Of a stretch of DNA of 53,764 nucleotides, positions 50,267 to 53,764 are shown one piece after another. The notes under the pieces were generated by a model. The model was not told where the DNA came from, ran no database searches, and worked only from the letters and a program-made list of their open reading frames with translations. The DNA lies in assembly GCA_947385775.1 (NCBI GenBank), contig CANDMI010000018.1, forward strand, positions 1 to 53,764, read 5' to 3'. The stretch comes from an uncultured Eubacterium sp. GTDB taxonomy: Bacteria; Bacillota; Clostridia; Lachnospirales; Lachnospiraceae. The position numbers were made by a program, and so were the translations under genes. Position 1 is the stretch's first letter. Each line of letters begins with the position of its first letter.

Positions 50267-50856
50267 CAATAATCATATTTTTCGATCACGCGCTTGACAT
50301 CCCTATGCGTCATGCACTCCGACATTACGCATACCCCCGCCGCGCCGGCCTTAATGCAGGCTGGCGCGTTATCCGCGCAGATCCCTCCAAGCGCGTAAAC
50401 CGGGATATCCACGGCCCGCACCGTCTCCCTTAAAAAAGAAAGCCCTCTGGGCGCAAGCCCTTTTTTGCAGTCTGTGGCAAAAATATGGCTTGCCGTAAGA
50501 TAAGTCGCGCCAGCCTCCCTTGCCTGCAACGCTTCCTCAACAGAGTGCACCGACGCGCCGATCACCGAAAACCGCGCCGCATCCTTCCTAGGCAGCTCCA
50601 ACAGCTTATTAAGCGGCAGGTGGATCTTTCCCGCATCAAGCCGCAGCGCTACGTTTACAAAATTGTGGAGGATACAGGTTACTTCGTAGCGCGCGCAGAT
50701 GTCCATCACCTTTTTTGCCAGCCTTTCATATGCCTCCTCCTCCATATCCTTTTCCCGCAGGATCAAAGCTTCTGGCTTTGCGCGGGCGATTTGTTCTATC
50801 TGGATATCATAATCCTGCGCCGCTAAGCTCCTATTAGTGATACAGCGTATGTTCAT
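50266..50856 (-). CDS. ThiE/TenI-family protein of the thiamine operon (196 aa)
   Basis: TIM-barrel protein of the thiamine-phosphate synthase/TenI family. Recognisable: LILREKDMEEEAYERLAKKV, IGASVHSVEEALQAREAGATYLTAS, and VYALGGICADNAPACIKAGAAGVCVMS. The ThiE signature N-D-R-x-D-V-A is replaced by HNFVNVAL, which removes residues that bind the pyrophosphate/Mg2+. This suggests a TenI-like thiazole tautomerase rather than a true synthase. It is last in the thiSGH operon, which fits that role. A genuine ThiE should be elsewhere. Subtype is uncertain. Confidence 0.75.
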   Translation of the reverse strand: MNIRCITNRSLAAQDYDIQIEQIARAKPEALILREKDMEEEAYERLAKKVMDICARYEVTCILHNFVNVALRLDAGKIHLPLNKLLELPRKDAARFSVIGASVHSVEEALQAREAGATYLTASHIFATDCKKGLAPRGLSFLRETVRAVDIPVYALGGICADNAPACIKAGAAGVCVMSECMTHRDVKRVIEKYDY

Positions 50857-50971
50857 AAGTTTTCCTCTTATATTTCTTTCCTTTTATTAAGATAATCTCT
50901 ATTTTCAAAAGATTTCTTTTATCTGTATTTAAATTAAATTTAACTTATATTATACATATCCAAATATCATA

Positions 50972-52225
50972 TTAAACATAAATATAATCATTTAGCACCG
51001 GTTGCAGCCCTTCTTTTGCCATCGCGCCATACATTTCATCAAAGCTTCGACCGTCGGAAATCTCAAACTGCTCGTCCCCCGCGCTTTCTTTTTTCGTCCC
51101 ATGGTATTTGCTCTCATGGTCGCCGATTCCTGTAGAAACCCCGGCGGAAATTTTTGTCGCCGCAATCTTTACGATGCCGTCGCGAAAATGCTCCTGCTCT
51201 CTGGATGACACCGTAATCCCGACATACGGCAAAAAAATCCGATATGCGCACAATACCTGGCACAGCTGCCTTTCATGCACATCCATTGGATTGATCCTGT
51301 CATTGTTTACGATCGGGCGAAGCCTTGGGCAGGACAGGGAATATTCCACATAAGGGTATTTCCTCTGCAAATAATACACATGCAGCGCGGAAGCAAGCGC
51401 GTCCTTTCGAAAATCCGCAAGCCCAAGCAGAGCGGAAAATGCAACGCCCCTCATGCCGCCCAAAATCGCGCGCTCCTGCGCTTCGAAACGATAGGGAAAC
51501 ACTCTCTTATGCCCCATCAAATGCAGCGTCTCATATTTATCCGAATCATAGGTTTCCTGGAATACGGTCACATAATCCGCCCCGCATTCATGCAGATAAC
51601 GGTAATCCTCACTGTTTACCGGATAAATCTCCAAGCCCACATTGCGAAAATACTTCGCCGCAAGCTTACACGCCTCCCCGATATAAGCCACATCGCTCAT
51701 TTTATGGCTTTCCCCCGTAAGCAGCAAGATCTCCTCCATGCCAGAATCCGCGATGACCTTCATCTCACGCTCGATCTCTTCCATTGTAAGTTTTTTTCGA
51801 GCAATGTCGTTGTAGCAGTTAAAACCGCAGTAAATGCAGTAATTTTCACAGTAATTTGCAATATAAAGCGGCGTAAACAGATAAACGGTGTTCCCAAAAT
51901 GCCTGCTCGTCTCATATTTCGCCCTTTGCGCCATTTCTTCTAAATAAGGCAGCGCGGCAGGAGACAGCAGCGCCTTAAATTCCTCTATGCCGCAGTTTTC
52001 CTGCGTCAACGCGCGCTTTACATCCAGATCCGTATAGCTTTTCGGATCATACGAGTTTCTCTGCGCCAACACCTTTTCCATTACGTCAGAAGAAATCCGC
52101 TCCATTCCTTCTAAATATTCCATATGGTTTGTGCGGGCGGAAGGGTCATTTTCAATGCGGTGCTTGCGCTCTAAGGCTTCCCCGGTCAATTTATCGGAAT
52201 CGACAAAAAAATTATTCCTGTCCAT
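50972..52225 (-). CDS. thiH: 2-Iminoacetate synthase ThiH, radical SAM (417 aa)
   Basis: Splits tyrosine into dehydroglycine (2-iminoacetate) and p-cresol for thiazole synthesis in anaerobes. Radical-SAM cluster motif Cys126-x3-Cys130-x2-Cys133 in NYCENYCIYCGFNC, followed by EEILLLTGESHKMSDVAYIGEAC. The N-terminal segment is about 40-45 residues longer than in E. coli. AAGAAGGA lies 7 bases before the ATG. It follows thiG by 111 bases. A HydG-like role is rejected because the second C-terminal cluster motif of HydG is absent and the operon is thiamine-related. Use of tyrosine, not glycine oxidase, fits an anaerobe. Confidence 0.92.
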   Translation of the reverse strand: MDRNNFFVDSDKLTGEALERKHRIENDPSARTNHMEYLEGMERISSDVMEKVLAQRNSYDPKSYTDLDVKRALTQENCGIEEFKALLSPAALPYLEEMAQRAKYETSRHFGNTVYLFTPLYIANYCENYCIYCGFNCYNDIARKKLTMEEIEREMKVIADSGMEEILLLTGESHKMSDVAYIGEACKLAAKYFRNVGLEIYPVNSEDYRYLHECGADYVTVFQETYDSDKYETLHLMGHKRVFPYRFEAQERAILGGMRGVAFSALLGLADFRKDALASALHVYYLQRKYPYVEYSLSCPRLRPIVNNDRINPMDVHERQLCQVLCAYRIFLPYVGITVSSREQEHFRDGIVKIAATKISAGVSTGIGDHESKYHGTKKESAGDEQFEISDGRSFDEMYGAMAKEGLQPVLNDYIYV

Positions 52226-52336
52226 TATATAATCCTTCTTTCATATGTGTGTCTGACCATTGCGATTAAGTTTAACATTTATTTTCATATAATTATTTTT
52301 ATATATAATTTTTATTTTCTGCTCTGTTTTTCTATA

Positions 52337-53131
52337 TTAATCATGCAAAAAGCCCGTCAGAGGGTCTGACGCGGCGGCTCCCCGCTCAAGCACCCGTCCA
52401 AGGCCTGCCAGATAAGCCGCCCTGCCCGCTTCGATCGCATTTTTAAACGCCCCCGCCATTGCCGGGATATCTCCGGCTGTCGCGATCGCGGTATTTGCCA
52501 TAATCGCCGCCGCCCCCATTTCCATCGCTTCACAAGCCTGGGACGGCTTTCCGATCCCCGCGTCCACAATGATCGGCGCATCGATCTCCTGAATCAAAAT
52601 CTGAATAAATTCCTTCGTCGCAAGCCCTTTATTCGAACCGATCGGCGCGGCAAGCGGCATTACCGCGGCCGCCCCGGCATTTACCAGATCCCTTGCCACG
52701 TAAAGGTCCGGATACATATACGCAAGCACGACAAAACCTTCCTTAGCAAGCTGTTCCGTCGCCTTGATCGTCTCATAATTGTCCGGCAATAAGTATTTAC
52801 TGTCTTTCATGATCTCGATTTTCACAAAATCCCCGCATCCTAACTCCCTGGACATACGCGCAATGCGCACAGCCTCTTTCGCATCCCTGGCTCCAGAGGT
52901 GTTTGGAAGCAGCGTTACGTTTTTTGGAATATAATCCAGTATGTTTTCATTTTTTTTCGTATTCGTGCGCCGCACGGCTAAAGTAATGATCTGGGCGCCC
53001 GCGTTTTCCACCGCCGCCCGTATCAGCTCCATGGAATATTTTCCAGAGCCAAGGATAAACCTGGAAGAAAATTCCTTTCCCCCTAATAAAAATGTGTCTT
53101 TATTTATTTCATTACGATTTAATTGTTCCAT
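52337..53131 (-). CDS. thiG: Thiazole synthase ThiG (264 aa)
   Basis: Condenses deoxyxylulose-5-phosphate, thiocarboxylated ThiS and dehydroglycine into the thiazole of thiamine. TIM-barrel with Schiff-base Lys104 in [58 protein letters not shown] and the C-terminal [40 protein letters not shown] precedes the ATG. It lies 70 bases after thiS. Sequence and size are fully typical. Confidence 0.95.
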   Translation of the reverse strand: MEQLNRNEINKDTFLLGGKEFSSRFILGSGKYSMELIRAAVENAGAQIITLAVRRTNTKKNENILDYIPKNVTLLPNTSGARDAKEAVRIARMSRELGCGDFVKIEIMKDSKYLLPDNYETIKATEQLAKEGFVVLAYMYPDLYVARDLVNAGAAAVMPLAAPIGSNKGLATKEFIQILIQEIDAPIIVDAGIGKPSQACEAMEMGAAAIMANTAIATAGDIPAMAGAFKNAIEAGRAAYLAGLGRVLERGAAASDPLTGFLHD

Positions 53132-53201
53132 AATGTTTTGCCTTTCCTGCTTTCTATTCTGTTTGCTATCTTATCATAAAACTAAAAACGCGCCTCGTCT
53201 T

Positions 53202-53396
53202 TCAACCGCCGCCCACAAAGCTAACGATCTCCACTACATCTCCATCCTGCAAGACATACGCATCATACTCGCTTTTTGGCAGTATCTCTTCGTTGCATTC
53301 TATCGCAATGCCAGCCGGCGTGTAGTCATTTTTTTCCAAATAATCGATTAACCGCATTCCCGCCACCGCTTCCTGCTTTCCATTCACCTGTACCAT
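53202..53396 (-). CDS. thiS: Sulfur-carrier protein ThiS (64 aa)
   Basis: Ubiquitin-fold sulfur carrier: MVQVNGKQEAVAGMRLIDYL, VLQDGDVVEIVSFVGGG. The C-terminal Gly-Gly is adenylated by ThiF and converted to thiocarboxylate for ThiG. I start at the ATG 53396, with AAAGGAGGGG 5 bases upstream. The frame to 53444 would add 16 non-family residues. First gene of the operon, downstream of the promoter at 53499-53527. No thiF is adjacent; the adenylylation partner must be encoded elsewhere or replaced by a MoeB-like enzyme. Confidence 0.93.
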   Translation of the reverse strand: MVQVNGKQEAVAGMRLIDYLEKNDYTPAGIAIECNEEILPKSEYDAYVLQDGDVVEIVSFVGGG

Positions 53397-53628
53397 ACAA
53401 GCCCCTCCTTTCCGCCGTAGAAAAAGCCACACAAAGAAATACACCCAAGGTGGTGCACCCCTTCGCGCGGCTTACGTCGTCACTCTGCTTCTTTTATCAG
53501 TATAAACCAATCGCGCGCATTTTGCAAGGGGCAAAACGCCGGATTCATTTTGGCAAAATTTTCACGGTTACTTTTCATGGGGTAGGGATTTACCATATAA
53601 AGATAAATAATAGAGCGTTATCCAGCAG
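53397..53628 (-). other. thiS leader and upstream intergenic region
   Basis: The transcript from the promoter at 53499-53527 has a leader of about 95 bases. I looked for the TPP riboswitch signature (CTGAGA, ACCTGATCTGGATAATGCC) and did not find it. The leader contains GGGGTGCACC and CACCTTGGGTG, which could form short hairpins. Upstream of the promoter nothing else is recognised before the weak ORF at 53629. Confidence 0.55.
53499..53527 (-). promoter_or_regulatory. SigA-type promoter of the thi operon
   Basis: Minus-strand TTGCAA (53522-53527), 17 bases, TATACT (53499-53504). Start of transcription would be near 53492, about 95 bases before thiS. Confidence 0.75.
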
Positions 53629-53764
53629 TTGAGTCTTTGGGATAATTTGAAGGTTTGCGTTACCCGGACGCTGGAAGCAAGCCAGGGGCCTGTCCGGATG
53701 TTCCGGCTGCGGGATGTAAGAAGCCCTAAGCATTCTGTTTATAAGTTATCGATACCGGACGGAC
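53629..53764 (+). CDS. Possible 5' end of an unrecognised gene running off the window
   Basis: From a TTG at 53629 a frame stays open to the right edge: LSLWDNLKVCVTRTLEAS then QGPVRMFRLRDVRSPKHSVY and KLSIPDG. The composition is protein-like and GC usage is similar to neighbours. There is no convincing ribosome binding site and no other start in frame after the TAG at 53611, so it may be a false reading. The family is unknown. It is divergent from the thi operon. Confidence 0.25.
   Translation, partial: MSLWDNLKVCVTRTLEASQGPVRMFRLRDVRSPKHSVYKLSIPDG

Noticed and set aside
51275-51943. 222-residue plus-strand ORF inside thiH
   Set aside because: Antisense to the radical-SAM core of thiH, no ribosome binding site, no recognised domain.
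50972-52225. HydG instead of ThiH
   Set aside because: Both share the radical-SAM cluster motif, but the C-terminal second cluster cysteines of HydG are absent and the gene lies in a thi operon.
53397-53500. TPP riboswitch before thiS
   Set aside because: The GGGGTGC start was suggestive, but the CTGAGA and ACCTGATCTGGATAATGCC elements are missing.
1-53764. CRISPR arrays, rRNA and tRNA genes
   Set aside because: No regularly spaced 25-40 base repeats and no rRNA core or tRNA cloverleaf with a TTCGA arm were seen.

Overview
The window looks like a chromosomal stretch of a spore-forming, anaerobic, low-to-mid GC member of the Clostridia, most likely Lachnospiraceae. Three things point there: the spoIIAA-spoIIAB-sigF cassette (committed endosporulation), Firmicutes-type systems (Bce/Bcr-like ABC modules each with its own two-component system, PTS IIA-glc plus GlcNAc IICB, DegV, FapA, LarC), and tandem large serine recombinases of the kind carried by mobile elements in gut Clostridia. 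Ribosome binding sites are strong (AGGAGG-like) and TTG/GTG starts are common. The genus is inference; no rRNA or tRNA is present to fix it.

Layout. 1-4.2 kb: AT-rich end of an integrative element, with two intact overlapping serine recombinases, a third broken one running towards the left edge, and a small DUF6870-like protein. 4.5-5.1 kb: a chromosomal HD-domain gene that has lost its metal-binding core and is split by a 158-bp palindromic MITE. 5.1-6.5 kb: an unrecognised helical protein coupled to a TauE/SafE permease. 6.5-15.2 kb: two complete cell-envelope stress/peptide-antibiotic modules back to back (BceAB-RS type, then BcrAB/lantibiotic-immunity type with its own RR and HK). 15.2-28 kb: LarC, an AAA-ATPase/PD-(D/E)XK protein, a polysaccharide deacetylase, pyrimidine salvage (Udp, Cdd), DegV, a K+ channel with a RyR-like tail, a zinc-ribbon membrane protein, RecQ, a MATE pump and an rRNA-type methyltransferase. 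28-32 kb: histidine phosphatase, an amino-acid ABC importer whose receptor domain appears circularly permuted, and a GNAT acetyltransferase. 32.2-35.8 kb: an accessory island with a HEPN + DUF262 pair, a decayed TetR gene and a decayed membrane ORF, and a macro-domain protein coupled to a frameshifted minimal nucleotidyltransferase. 35.9-40.1 kb: lysA, a truncated Uma2 nuclease, and the GlcNAc/glucose PTS. 40.2-48.1 kb: the spoIIA operon, a zinc-ribbon/TPR membrane protein, a 47-aa ORF, FapA and ValS. 48.2-50.2 kb: a Cache-HD-GYP-receiver protein. 50.2-53.5 kb: thiSGH plus a ThiE/TenI-like gene under one clear promoter.

How genes work together. The two ABC/two-component modules probably sense and expel peptide antibiotics; a dyad abutting a poor -35 box upstream of the bceA-like gene looks like its response-regulator operator. 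thiS-thiG-thiH make the thiazole half of thiamine, but thiF is not in the window. The IIA-glc and IICB proteins form a phosphorelay for GlcNAc or glucose uptake. The best candidate for an under-described system is the AT-rich HEPN/DUF262 pair (32.25-34.0 kb), which sits near a macro-domain/nucleotidyltransferase pair. Together they form a small nucleotide- and RNA-modifying island with defence or toxin-antitoxin character.
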